This document shows positions 1-8,638 of a stretch of 64,000 bases of DNA, one piece after another; within the stretch, counting starts at the first letter, position 1, and the number at the start of each line of letters is the position of its first letter. Under the pieces are notes generated by a model. The model searched no databases and had not been told where the DNA came from. It worked only from the letters and a program-made list of their open reading frames with translations. Source of the stretch: Streptomyces sp. NBC_00442. GTDB taxonomy: Bacteria > Actinomycetota > Actinomycetes > Streptomycetales > Streptomycetaceae. Location of the stretch: positions 4,774,001-4,838,000 of the forward strand of contig NZ_CP107918.1 of NCBI RefSeq assembly GCF_036014195.1, given 5' to 3'. The translations under genes were made by a program, and so were the position numbers.

Positions 1-1290
1 TCCGCCCGAACCGCCTTTCCACTGGCGGCCCTTGCCCTCGTCGCGCTCGCCGCGTGCGCCCCGCAGACGTCCGGCGACGGAGCGAAGGGGGACGACAAGA
101 ACGGCACCCTGCGGGTCTGGCTCTTCCAGGAGGTGAGCAACGGCCCCAAGCAGAAGGTGGTGGACAGGGCCGTGGCCGCCTTCGAGCAGGCCCACCACGG
201 CGCCGACGTGCAGGTGGAGTACATACCCGTCGACACCCGGGCCCAGCGGATCAAGGCCGCCTTCAACGACCCCGGCTCCGCGCCCGACCTGATCGAGTAC
301 GGCAACACCGATACGGCCGGCTACGTGAAGGACGGCGGACTCGCCGACGTCAGCGCCGAGTTCGCGGCGTGGAGCGAGGCGAAGGACACCGACCCGACGG
401 CGAAGCAGTCCGTCACGGTCGGCGGAAAGGTCTACGGCGCCCCGCTGTTCGTCGGCGTCCGAGCGCTGTACTACCGCACCGACGTCCTCAAGGACCTCGG
501 CATCGCCGTGCCGAAGACCCAGGACGAACTGATCGCGACCGCCAAGAAGATCCACCGGGCCCAACCCGGCCTGTACGGACTCGCGGTGGGCGGTGCCTAC
601 ACATACGGGGCGCTGCCGTTCCTCTGGGCCAACGGCGGCGAACTGGCCACCGAGAACGGCGGGAAATACACCTCCGCCCTCGACGGCGACGCCGCCCGCA
701 AGGGCATCGCCGCCTACACCTCGCTCTTCGGCGACGACAACTGCCCCGCCGCCAAGTGCGCCCAGATGGGCGGCAACGCCACCGTCACCGCCTTCGCGAA
801 CGGCAAAGCGGCCATGGCGATCGGCGGGGACTTCAACCACGCAGCCGTCGAGGCCGGCACGGTCAAGGGCAAGTACGCCGTCGTGCCGCTGCCGGGCCTC
901 GCGCCGGGCTCCGTCGCCCCGGCCTTCGCCGGCGGCAACAACATCGGTGTACTGAAGAGCAGTTCGCACCGCACGCTCGCCGTCGCCCTCATGGAGCAGC
1001 TCACCGGTAAGGCGACCCAGCGCGAGATGTTCGACGCGATGGGCTTCCTGCCGACCTACACCGACGTACGGGCCGATGTCGCGAAGAAGCAGCCGTTCGT
1101 CGAGCCCTTCGTCCGCACGCTCGCCGCGGGCGCCAAGTTCGTTCCCGCGTCGCCCGGTTGGGGCCAGATCGACTCCTCGCTCGTCCTGCCCACGATGTTC
1201 CAGGAGGTCGTCAGCGGAAAGAAGGACGTGGCCACGGCGTCGTCGGACGCGGCGAAGAAGATGAACGAGGCGTTCGGAGCGGCGGGTTGA
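1..1290 (+). CDS. Sugar ABC transporter substrate-binding lipoprotein, 5'-truncated by window edge
   Basis: The reading frame is open from base 1, so the true start lies just upstream; only a few signal-peptide residues are missing. The visible N-terminus is a hydrophobic lipoprotein signal ending in the lipobox LAAC (Cys codon at 55-57), followed by a Ser/Gly/Lys linker and a family-1 extracellular solute-binding domain. The product would be anchored outside the membrane and deliver a sugar to the two permeases that follow with overlapping codons. The downstream beta-N-acetylhexosaminidase suggests amino-sugar oligosaccharides or another glycan-derived sugar, but the ligand cannot be read from sequence. 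No ATPase gene follows; in Streptomyces such importers usually share the MsiK ATPase encoded elsewhere (family knowledge). Confidence 0.9.
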   Translation, partial: SARTAFPLAALALVALAACAPQTSGDGAKGDDKNGTLRVWLFQEVSNGPKQKVVDRAVAAFEQAHHGADVQVEYIPVDTRAQRIKAAFNDPGSAPDLIEYGNTDTAGYVKDGGLADVSAEFAAWSEAKDTDPTAKQSVTVGGKVYGAPLFVGVRALYYRTDVLKDLGIAVPKTQDELIATAKKIHRAQPGLYGLAVGGAYTYGALPFLWANGGELATENGGKYTSALDGDAARKGIAAYTSLFGDDNCPAAKCAQMGGNATVTAFANGKAAMAIGGDFNHAAVEAGTVKGKYAVVPLPGLAPGSVAPAFAGGNNIGVLKSSSHRTLAVALMEQLTGKATQREMFDAMGFLPTYTDVRADVAKKQPFVEPFVRTLAAGAKFVPASPGWGQIDSSLVLPTMFQEVVSGKKDVATASSDAAKKMNEAFGAAG

Positions 1291-2270
1291 GCCCCTTGAC
1301 GGCCGAGCGCGGCGCGGCCGCACGGACGACGGCGGCGCCGAAGCCACCGTCCCGACGTCCGCGCGGCGGAGCGCGCGGCCGCGCGCTCCGGGGGGCGGGC
1401 TGGACGCCGTGGCTCTACCTGGCCCCCGCCCTCGCCGTCCTCGGCGCGCTGCTCGTCTACCCGGTCTGTCAACTCGGCCTGATCTCCTTCCTGCAGTACA
1501 CCCAGGCCCAGGTCAGCGGCGGCGAGCCGACCCGTTTCCAGGGCCTGGACAACTACGCCACGCTGTTCTCGGACAGCCAGTTCTGGTCGGTTCTGCTCGC
1601 CACCCTCGTCTTCGCGGCGGCCTGCGTCCTGAGCACCCTCGCGATCGGCTGCGCGCTCGCCGTCCTCCTGACACGCGTACGGGCCCTGCCGCGGCTCGCG
1701 CTGATGCTGGCCGCGCTGGGGGCGTGGGCGACCCCCGCGATCACCGGCTCGACGGTCTGGATGTTCCTCTTCGACCCCGACTTCGGCCCCGTGAACCGGG
1801 TGCTGGGCCTCGGGGACCACTCCTGGACGTACGGCCGCTACAGCGCGTTCCTGCTCGTTCTGCTCGAAGTGGTGTGGTGTTCGTTCCCGTTCGTGATGAT
1901 CACGGTGTACGCCGGGATCCGGGCCATTCCGGGCGAGGTGCTCGAAGCGGCCGCCCTCGACGGCGCATCGCAGTGGCGGATCTGGCGGTCCGTCATGGCG
2001 CCGATGCTCCGCCCGATCCTCACGGTCGTCACGATCCAGTCCGTCATCTGGGACTTCAAGGTGTTCACACAGATCTACGTCATGACCAACGGCGGCGGCA
2101 TCGCGGGCCAGAACCTGGTCCTCAACGTGTACGCCTACCAAAAGGCGTTCGCCTCCTCGCAGTACAGCCTCGGCTCGGCGATCGGCGTCGTGATGCTGCT
2201 GATCCTGCTGGGGGCGACGCTGATCTATCTGCGGTTGCTGCGGCGGGAGCGGGACGGGGAGGAACTGTGA
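1287..2270 (+). CDS. Sugar ABC transporter permease, MalF-type
   Basis: This is a multi-pass inner-membrane permease of the binding-protein-dependent family. The cytoplasmic EAA loop that docks the ATPase is clear (EAAALDGASQWRIWRS). The start is not certain: TTG 1287 overlaps the stop of the binding protein and has GGAG about 8 bases upstream; TTG 1296 is an alternative. Conserved hydrophobic sequence begins around TPWLYLAPALAVLGA. The basic, Ala/Pro/Arg-rich first 35 residues are poorly conserved in this family. The gene is translationally coupled on both sides and forms the importer with the next permease. Confidence 0.88.
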   Translation: MSPLTAERGAAARTTAAPKPPSRRPRGGARGRALRGAGWTPWLYLAPALAVLGALLVYPVCQLGLISFLQYTQAQVSGGEPTRFQGLDNYATLFSDSQFWSVLLATLVFAAACVLSTLAIGCALAVLLTRVRALPRLALMLAALGAWATPAITGSTVWMFLFDPDFGPVNRVLGLGDHSWTYGRYSAFLLVLLEVVWCSFPFVMITVYAGIRAIPGEVLEAAALDGASQWRIWRSVMAPMLRPILTVVTIQSVIWDFKVFTQIYVMTNGGGIAGQNLVLNVYAYQKAFASSQYSLGSAIGVVMLLILLGATLIYLRLLRRERDGEEL

Positions 2271-3226
2271 GGTGGCGTAGCGGTGTTGGCGAGCCGGGGG
2301 GTGAGGGTTCGGCTACGGCTACGGCTACGGCTTCGGCTTCGGCTTCGGCTTCGGTTACGGCTATGGGTTCAGGTACGGCTACGGCTTCGGCGCTGGCTGC
2401 CTGGAGACGCCGGCCCGGACGGCTGGTTGCCGAAGGGGTCGCGGTCCTCGTGGCCGTGGTGGTCGCCTTCCCCCTGTACTGGATGGTCCTTTCCGCCTTC
2501 AAGCCGGCGGGAGAGGTGCAGTCGGCGCACCCCAGGCCCTGGACCCTCTCCCCCTCCCTCGACTCCTTCCGGCGGGTCTTCACCCAGGAGGACTTCGGGC
2601 GGTACTTCCTCAACAGCCTCGTCGTGGCGGGCAGTGTCGTCGTCCTCTCCGCGCTGATCGCCTTCCTGGCGGCGACGGCGGTGACACGCTTCCGGTTCAG
2701 GTTCCGCACCACGCTGCTGATCATGTTCCTGGTGGCGCAGATGGTGCCGGTCGAGGCACTGACGATCCCGCTGTTCTTCCTGATGCGAGACATGGGACAG
2801 CTCAACACGCTGGGCTCGCTGATCCTGCCGCACCTCGCGTTCTCGTTGCCCTTCGCGATCTGGATGCTGCGGGGGTTCGTGAAGGGGGTGCCGGTCGCGC
2901 TGGAGGAAGCGGCGGCGCTCGACGGGGCGAGCCGTACGAGGTTTCTGTGGCAGATCCTGTTTCCACTGGTCTTCCCGGGGCTGGTGGCGACCAGCGTCTT
3001 CTCCTTCATCTCCGCGTGGAACGATTTCCTGTTCGCGAAGTCGTTCATCATCAGCGACACGTCGCAGTCGACGCTGCCGATGGCCCTGCTGGTCTTCTTC
3101 AAGCCGGACGAGAACGACTGGGGCGGGATCATGGCGGGGTCGACGGTGATGACGGTGCCGGTGCTGGTGCTCTTTGTCGTGGTGCAGCGGAGGTTGGTTT
3201 TGGGGGTGGGCGGTGCGGTCAAGTGA
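2267..3226 (+). CDS. Sugar ABC transporter permease, MalG-type
   Basis: The start GTG at 2267 overlaps the previous stop (GTGA) and follows a strong GGGGAGG site. The 319-residue product carries the EAA loop EEAAALDGASRTRFLWQ and about six membrane segments, as expected for the second permease of a carbohydrate importer. The first 30 or so residues are a low-complexity Ala/Thr/Ser run encoded by a hexanucleotide microsatellite, which is unusual because these permeases normally begin with a short basic tail. The true first membrane segment starts near residue 55. A repeat-rich intergenic region follows the stop codon. Confidence 0.9.
   Translation: MRWRSGVGEPGGEGSATATATASASASASVTAMGSGTATASALAAWRRRPGRLVAEGVAVLVAVVVAFPLYWMVLSAFKPAGEVQSAHPRPWTLSPSLDSFRRVFTQEDFGRYFLNSLVVAGSVVVLSALIAFLAATAVTRFRFRFRTTLLIMFLVAQMVPVEALTIPLFFLMRDMGQLNTLGSLILPHLAFSLPFAIWMLRGFVKGVPVALEEAAALDGASRTRFLWQILFPLVFPGLVATSVFSFISAWNDFLFAKSFIISDTSQSTLPMALLVFFKPDENDWGGIMAGSTVMTVPVLVLFVVVQRRLVLGVGGAVK
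2306..2391 (+). repeat. GGCTAC/GGCTTC hexanucleotide microsatellite inside permease gene
   Basis: About a dozen near-copies of GGCTWC or GGCTTC run in tandem at the start of the MalG-type permease gene. In the coding frame they read as alternating Ala-Thr and Ala-Ser. Because the unit is six bases, copy-number change keeps the frame and alters only tail length. The tract shows no relation to the transport fold. Confidence 0.85.
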
Positions 3227-3260
3227 GCGCGGCTCGTTGCCCGGGGTCGCCTGTCCCCAA

Positions 3261-3410
3261 CTCCCTGGGGCTGCGCCCCGGACCCCGGGGGGTTTTCCCA
3301 CCCTCCCGCCCGTGCGGCAACTCCGAAGGGTGCGGCCCCCTGGGGCTCCGCCCCGGACCCCCCGAGGGGCTCCGCCCCTCCAACCCCGGCGGGGGCTCCG
3401 CCCCCTGCAC
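3261..3410. repeat. GC-palindromic intergenic repeats after the sugar ABC operon
   Basis: Several self-complementary elements of the type CTGGGGCTGCGCCCCGGACC occur at about 3265, 3340, 3364 and 3390. Each can fold as a short GC hairpin. Elements like these are common between Streptomyces genes (from memory). They may also terminate transcription of the ABC operon, although there is no T tract. A similar copy occurs at about 13066 next to the second repeat cluster. Confidence 0.6.
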
Positions 3411-3483
3411 CCCCGTTCGCGCCTAAAGGGCGCTCGTCCTCAAACGCCGGACAGGCTGAGGACGCCTCCACCGAGCCCCGCCA

Positions 3484-3780
3484 AGGGCGCGGGGAACCGC
3501 ACGAGAAGCAAGCACGGCCCGCACACGACAACCGGCCGTTCAAGGGGCGCGGGGAACTGCGCGCCCAGCCGTCCACGGCCCGCACACGACAACCGGCCGT
3601 TCAAGGGGCGCGGGGAACTGCGCGACCAGCCGTCCACGGCCTGCGGCCGAAAGCGGGTTTCAGGGGCGCGGGGAACTGTGCGAGACGCGGGCACGGTCCG
3701 CGGACGAAAGCGAACCGGGGTTTTAGGGGCGCGAGCAACTACTCAACGGTCCGCGGCCGAAGGCCGACCCACCCCCGGAG
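3484..3780 (+). repeat. Five-copy intergenic repeat cluster, core GGGGCGCGGGGAACTGCGC
   Basis: Five copies of the core begin near 3484, 3543, 3602, 3661 and 3725, a spacing of about 59-64 bases. The intervening sequence is also repeated: runs such as CCGTCCACGGCCCGC and CCGGCCGTTCAAGG recur. The last copy is degenerate. No gene is supported between 3227 and 3922, so the repeats and GC palindromes account for most of this stretch. The same core appears on the opposite strand at 13175-13485. Confidence 0.85.
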
Positions 3781-3922
3781 GGTCTCGGGAAGGGGCGGGG
3801 TGGGGGAGGACAAAGACAGCAACCCATCCACCCATCAGCAACCCAACACCCCCAGCAACCCATCAACCCATCAGCCCGGCAACCCACCAGCACCCTCACA
3901 ACACCCAAGGAACCCAACCCCA

Positions 3923-5701
3923 ATGGACAGCAACACCCTCATCCCCACCCCCTCCTCCATCCACGCCACCCCCACCTCCACGGGCGCTCTCAGCTCCACT
4001 CCCACCCCCACCCCCACCCCCACCCCCGCCCTCACCCCCTCCACCACCCTCCACACCACCCCCGACACCCACCCCCTCGCCGCCCTCCTGCGAAGTACGG
4101 TCGGCGCCGCGACCGGGCTCGGGCTGGTGGATGGGGTGGATGGGGTGGATGGGGGCGAGGGAAGTAGTGGACCCGGTGGGGCCGATCGGGTTGTGCTGCG
4201 GGTCAGCCCCGACATCGCCGGGCGGCACGGCCCCGAGGGCTACCGGCTCTCGACCGACCGCTCCCTCGAAGACGTCGCCGTGCTCATCGAGGGCGGCACC
4301 CCCGCCGGCGTGTTCCGCGGCATGCAGACGCTCCGCCAACTACTCGGCCCCGACGCCTTCCGCAAGGCCCCGCTGCGCAGCGGACAGAGCGAACAGAGCG
4401 GCCAGCGCGGACAGAGCGGCCAGCGCGGACAGCACTGGCCGCTGCCCCCGGTCACCATCGAGGACGCACCCCGGTTCGCCTGGCGCGGGCTCATGCTCGA
4501 CGTGGCACGGCACTTCATGCCGAAGGACGGCGTGCTGCGCTACCTCGACCTCATCGCCGCCCACAAGCTCAACGTCTTCCACTTCCACCTCACCGACGAC
4601 CAGGGGTGGCGGATCGAGATCAAGCGTTATCCCCGGCTCACCGACGTCGGCGCGTGGCGCGGTCGTACGAAGTGGGGGCATCGCGCATCGCCGCTGTGGG
4701 ACGAGAAGCCGCACGGGGGTTACTACACCCAGGACGACATCCGCGAGATCGTCGCGTACGCGGCCGAACGGCACATCCGCGTCGTCCCCGAGATCGACCT
4801 CCCGGGCCACTCGCAGGCCGCCATCGCCGCGTACCCCGACCTCGGCAACACCGACGTCGTCGACACCGCCTCCCTCTCCGTCTGGGACACCTGGGGCGTC
4901 AATCCGAACGTACTCGCCCCCACGGACAACACCCTCCGCTTCTACGAAGGGGTGCTGGAGGAGGTGCTGGATCTGTTTCCCGAGGACGTCTCGCCGTTCA
5001 TCCACATCGGTGGGGACGAGTGCCCCAAGGAGCAGTGGCAGAAGTCGGACGTCGCGCAGGAGCGGATCCGTGAACTCGGGCTCGCGGGCGAGAACGAGCT
5101 CCAGTCCTGGATCATCCGGCACTTCGACGCCTGGCTGAGCGCCCGCGGGCGGCGCCTCATCGGCTGGGACGAGATCCTGGAGGGCGGCCTCGCACCCGGC
5201 GCCGCCGTCTCGTCCTGGCGGGGCTACGGCGCCGGGATCGCCGCCGCCGAGGCCGGACACGACGTGGTGATGTGCCCCGAGCAGTACGTGTACTTGGACC
5301 ACCGGCAGGCCGCGGGCGCCGACGAGCCCGTGCCCATCGGGTTCGTCCGCACCCTTGAGGACGTCTACCGGTTCGAGCCCGTTCCGCCACAGCTCGGCCC
5401 CGAGGCCGCCGCCCACATCCTGGGCACCCAGGCCAACGTGTGGACCGAGGTGATGGAGAACCAGTCCCGCGTCGACTACCAGACGTTCCCGCGCCTCGCC
5501 GCCTTCGCCGAAGTCGCCTGGAGCGCGCTGCCCGCCCCGGCCCACCGCGACTTCGCCGATTTCGAACGGCGAATGGCCGTCCACTACAAGCGCCTTGACG
5601 CGCTCGGCGTCGACTACCGCCCGCCGACCGGCCCGTTGCCGTGGCAGCAGCGCCCCGGCGTGCTCGGACGCCCGATCGAGGGGGCGCCCCCAAACAGGTG
5701 A
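3923..5701 (+). CDS. Beta-N-acetylhexosaminidase, glycoside hydrolase family 20
   Basis: The enzyme releases terminal GlcNAc/GalNAc from chitin oligosaccharides and glycans by substrate-assisted catalysis. A GH20 beta-hairpin-like domain (about residues 90-185) precedes the catalytic barrel, which begins at FAWRGLMLDVARHF. The catalytic pair is Asp365-Glu366 in HIGGDECPKEQW; WDEI and NVWTE motifs follow as usual. I chose ATG 3923 because AAGGA lies upstream; an earlier in-frame ATG at 3800 would only add Asn/Pro/Gln-rich sequence. The first 60 residues are Thr/Pro-rich and show no signal peptide, and an imperfect QSGQRG repeat occurs at about residue 155. Location next to a sugar importer fits breakdown of imported or exported chito-oligomers. 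Confidence 0.92.
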   Translation: MDSNTLIPTPSSIHATPTSTGALSSTPTPTPTPTPALTPSTTLHTTPDTHPLAALLRSTVGAATGLGLVDGVDGVDGGEGSSGPGGADRVVLRVSPDIAGRHGPEGYRLSTDRSLEDVAVLIEGGTPAGVFRGMQTLRQLLGPDAFRKAPLRSGQSEQSGQRGQSGQRGQHWPLPPVTIEDAPRFAWRGLMLDVARHFMPKDGVLRYLDLIAAHKLNVFHFHLTDDQGWRIEIKRYPRLTDVGAWRGRTKWGHRASPLWDEKPHGGYYTQDDIREIVAYAAERHIRVVPEIDLPGHSQAAIAAYPDLGNTDVVDTASLSVWDTWGVNPNVLAPTDNTLRFYEGVLEEVLDLFPEDVSPFIHIGGDECPKEQWQKSDVAQERIRELGLAGENELQSWIIRHFDAWLSARGRRLIGWDEILEGGLAPGAAVSSWRGYGAGIAAAEAGHDVVMCPEQYVYLDHRQAAGADEPVPIGFVRTLEDVYRFEPVPPQLGPEAAAHILGTQANVWTEVMENQSRVDYQTFPRLAAFAEVAWSALPAPAHRDFADFERRMAVHYKRLDALGVDYRPPTGPLPWQQRPGVLGRPIEGAPPNR

Positions 5702-6035
5702 GCCCGTGCCCAACGTGGCCGCCGGGCGGCCCTCTCCCTGGGACCGTGGCCCCGGGGCACGGCCGCCCGGCCGCGACCGGCTGCGAGGAAGACCGCTGTG
5801 ACCAACACCCGGTGTGCGGAACGAGGCGTACCGCATAAGTCGTACAAGGCTTGCGAAACCGGAACATTCCCCAGGTCGGGGACGGAAGCGCGCTTCGTGG
5901 ACCCTCCCGTCGGGCGGCACGGAAGATGTGCCAGAGTTGCCACGTCCGGGCTGTGAGCACGTACGGTACGGCCATCAGCAGGTGGCCACAGACGGCACAG
6001 TCGTACGGCCGGGACACCGGGAAGGGGCAGCTGGG
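5702..6035. other. Gene-free stretch between hexosaminidase and xanthine dehydrogenase operon
   Basis: No supported gene in 334 bases. GC-rich complementary arms (GGCCGCCGGGCGGCC near 5718 and GGCCGCCCGGCCGC near 5760) could form a terminator-like structure after the hexosaminidase. A less GC-rich part around 5830-5870 may hold the promoter of the xanthine dehydrogenase operon, but I see no confident -35/-10 pair. Confidence 0.4.
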
Positions 6036-6935
6036 TTGACCACGCACGCACCGCAGGCGGCGCAGTCGGTGACGCTGCCTGCCTCACTGGACGAGGCCGT
6101 GGCGGCGCTCGCGGCCATGCCTGCCGCCGTGCCCGTGGCGGGCGGCACCGATCTGATGGCGGCGGTGAACCGGGGCCTGCTGCGCCCCGCGGGACTCGTC
6201 GGACTCGGCCGGATCAACGAGATCCGCGGCTGGCAGTACCAGGACGGCCACGCCCTGCTGGGCGCCGGTCTCACTCATGCCCGCATGGGGCGCCCGGACT
6301 TCGCGGCGCTCATTCCGGCGCTCGCCGCGGCCGCGCGCGCCGCGGGCCCCCCGCAGATCCGCAACGCGGGCACGCTCGGCGGCAACATCGCCTCCGCCGC
6401 CCCCACCGGTGACGCGCTGCCCGTGCTCGCCGCGCTCGAAGCCACCCTCGTCATCGCGGGCCGCGACGGCGCCCGGCGCGAGATCCCCGTGTCGCACCTG
6501 CTGGCCGGCCGGGACATGCTCGCCCCGGCCGAGTTGATCGGTTATGTCCGGGTGCCGCTGCTGCACGCGCCCCAAGTTTTCCTCAAGGCCACCGGCCGCA
6601 CCGGCCCCGGCCGCGCCACCGCGTCGGTCGCCGTCGTCCTCGATCCGGCCCGCCGCGGAGTGCGCTGTGCGGTCGGCGCGATCGCGCCGATGCCCCTGCG
6701 CCCCCTCGAAGCCGAGCACTGGATCGCCTCGCTCATCGACTGGGACGGCGAGCGCGCGGCCCTCGCCCCGGAGGCGCTCGGCGCGTTCGGTGAGTACGTG
6801 GCCGCCGCCTGCATCCCGGACCCGGCGCCACCCGCGGACGGCTCACCGCCCCCGCCCCTCTCGCCCGCCGTACTGCATCTGCGGCGCACCGTCGCCGCGT
6901 TGGCCCGACGAGCACTGGGGAGGGCGCTGTCGTGA
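6036..6935 (+). CDS. Xanthine dehydrogenase-family FAD-binding subunit
   Basis: The product belongs to the molybdopterin dehydrogenase FAD-binding family and transfers electrons from the Fe-S clusters to FAD. Diagnostic sequence includes VPVAGGTDLM, PQIRNAGTLGGNIASA and PTGDALPVLAALEA. The rare start TTG 6036, with AGGGG about 10 bases upstream, matches the conserved N-terminus TTHAPQAAQSVTLP. Upstream ATG codons in the same frame would add non-conserved sequence. The stop overlaps the GTG of the Fe-S subunit gene, so the three subunits are translationally coupled. The 299-residue length is normal. Confidence 0.92.
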   Translation: MTTHAPQAAQSVTLPASLDEAVAALAAMPAAVPVAGGTDLMAAVNRGLLRPAGLVGLGRINEIRGWQYQDGHALLGAGLTHARMGRPDFAALIPALAAAARAAGPPQIRNAGTLGGNIASAAPTGDALPVLAALEATLVIAGRDGARREIPVSHLLAGRDMLAPAELIGYVRVPLLHAPQVFLKATGRTGPGRATASVAVVLDPARRGVRCAVGAIAPMPLRPLEAEHWIASLIDWDGERAALAPEALGAFGEYVAAACIPDPAPPADGSPPPPLSPAVLHLRRTVAALARRALGRALS

Positions 6936-8638
6936 CCGACCGCAACAACGAGCACGAGCACGAGCCCGAGCGCGAGCACGAGCCGGAGCGCACGCACGAG
7001 CCGGAGCGCACGTACGATCACGGGCCCGGCCAAGGGCATGGTTACGGTTACGGCCAGGCGTCCCGGCACGGTGCCTGGGAGCCGGTTCCGCACGGCGGCG
7101 AGTACGAGCCCGACGCGACGGCGTTCGTCCAGCTGCCCCCGGACATGGACCTGATGAGCGGCGCCCCGCTCGCGGCGCCCGGCCACGGCTACGTACCGCC
7201 GATGATCGTGCCGCTCACCCCGGCCGCTGCCACGGACCCCGGCGCGACCGGTGTCTGGCGCATCCCGACCGAACTGACCGGCCCCGGCCAGGATGCGCCC
7301 GGCGCGTCCGAGGGCGACCCCGCGCCCGGCGCGCAGACCGTCGTGTGGCCGGAGCCCCCCGCGCCCGCGCCGGTGCCGGCCACTGCGACCCAGCCTGCCC
7401 ACGACCCGTCCACCACGGCCCAGTGGAACTTCGCCGACGAGCCCTCCCTCGCGGGTACCGGCCAGTGGACGATCCCGGTCGTCCGGGATGAACTCCCCGA
7501 AGAATCGGGCGAGTTCACCACGTCGTCGCTGATCGAGCAGTGGGGTTCGACCCCACCCGCCACCCTCCCGGGCGGCGCCCCGGCGCCCTGGGCCAACCAG
7601 TTCCCGGAGCCCGCGCCGGAGCCCACTCCGGAGCACGGCCCCGTGTCGGAGCACGCGTCCGTGCCCGATCCCGTTCCTGTTGCCGATCCCGAGCGCGAGC
7701 CCGAGCCCGATGGCTTCACGCCGGAGCATGCGCCGGGCACGGCCGACCCCGCCGGGCCCCCGGACGCGCCCCGAGCAGCTGAGGCACAGGAAGCACAGGA
7801 AGCATCGGCAGCACCTGCTGTGCCGGACGCGCCGGAGGCCCCCGCCCCCGAGCCGCTCCCGGACGAGTCCGTCGCCGTCGAGGCCGTTGAGCCCGTCGCG
7901 GCCGTTGAGCCCGTCGCCGAGCCCGCCCCGGACCCCTCCGCCCCGGCCGGCGAATCCGACGTACGCGATGCACCTGACCTTCTCGATGCACCTGGCCTAC
8001 CCGACGTACCCGACGTACTCCCGGCCCCCGAAGCCGCGGCCGTCGCCCCGGGGCACGACCTGGAGCACCCCCGCGCCTCCTACGTGCTGCGCGTGAACGG
8101 CGCCGACCGGCCCGTCACCGAGGCCTGGGTGGGGGAGTCGTTGCTCTACGTGCTGCGCGAGCGGCTCGGGCTCGCGGGCGCCAAGGACGGCTGTTCGCAG
8201 GGCGAGTGCGGGGCGTGCAACGTCCAGGTGGACGGGCGGCTCGTCGCCTCCTGCCTGGTGCCCGCCGCGACCACGGCCGGCAGCGAGGTCCGTACTGTCG
8301 AGGGGCTCGCCTCCGACGGCGAACCCTCCGACGTGCAGCGGGCCCTGGCCGAGAGCGGGGCCGTGCAGTGCGGCTTCTGCATCCCCGGCATGGCGATGAC
8401 CGTGCACGACCTGCTCGAAGGCAACCACGCGCCCACCGAGCTCGAAACGCGTCAGGCGCTCTGCGGCAACCTGTGCCGCTGCTCCGGCTACCGCGGCGTG
8501 CTCGACGCCGTGAAGGACGTCGTGGCGGGCCGCGAGGCGGCCGGAGCCCTGGCCGAAGAGGCCCGCATTCCGCACCAGGCACCCCCCGGGGCCGGCAGCG
8601 CCAAGCCCCCGCACACGCACGACGGAGGCATGGCGTGA
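6932..8638 (+). CDS. Xanthine dehydrogenase-family 2Fe-2S subunit with large disordered N-terminal extension
   Basis: The C-terminal part (about residues 380-545) is a normal small subunit with two [2Fe-2S] clusters: a plant-ferredoxin-like motif CSQGECGAC (Cys421, 426, 429) with Cys441, then CGFCIPG and LCRCSGYRG. The preceding roughly 375 residues have no recognisable fold. They start with a His/Glu/Pro repeat (EHEPERE) and continue as Pro/Ala/Glu-rich acidic sequence with occasional Trp-containing islands such as TAQWNFADE, TGQWTIP and IEQWGSTP. Ordinary family members are about 160-200 residues. GTG 6932 overlaps the previous stop. The extension is in frame throughout and has Streptomyces-like codon bias, so it looks translated rather than a miscalled start. 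Confidence 0.88.
   Translation: MTDRNNEHEHEPEREHEPERTHEPERTYDHGPGQGHGYGYGQASRHGAWEPVPHGGEYEPDATAFVQLPPDMDLMSGAPLAAPGHGYVPPMIVPLTPAAATDPGATGVWRIPTELTGPGQDAPGASEGDPAPGAQTVVWPEPPAPAPVPATATQPAHDPSTTAQWNFADEPSLAGTGQWTIPVVRDELPEESGEFTTSSLIEQWGSTPPATLPGGAPAPWANQFPEPAPEPTPEHGPVSEHASVPDPVPVADPEREPEPDGFTPEHAPGTADPAGPPDAPRAAEAQEAQEASAAPAVPDAPEAPAPEPLPDESVAVEAVEPVAAVEPVAEPAPDPSAPAGESDVRDAPDLLDAPGLPDVPDVLPAPEAAAVAPGHDLEHPRASYVLRVNGADRPVTEAWVGESLLYVLRERLGLAGAKDGCSQGECGACNVQVDGRLVASCLVPAATTAGSEVRTVEGLASDGEPSDVQRALAESGAVQCGFCIPGMAMTVHDLLEGNHAPTELETRQALCGNLCRCSGYRGVLDAVKDVVAGREAAGALAEEARIPHQAPPGAGSAKPPHTHDGGMA

Noticed and set aside
1409..3226. Fusion of two ABC permeases in one 605-codon frame
   Set aside because: The first half is an out-of-frame shadow of the MalF-type permease; the true second gene starts at GTG 2267 with a good ribosome-binding site.
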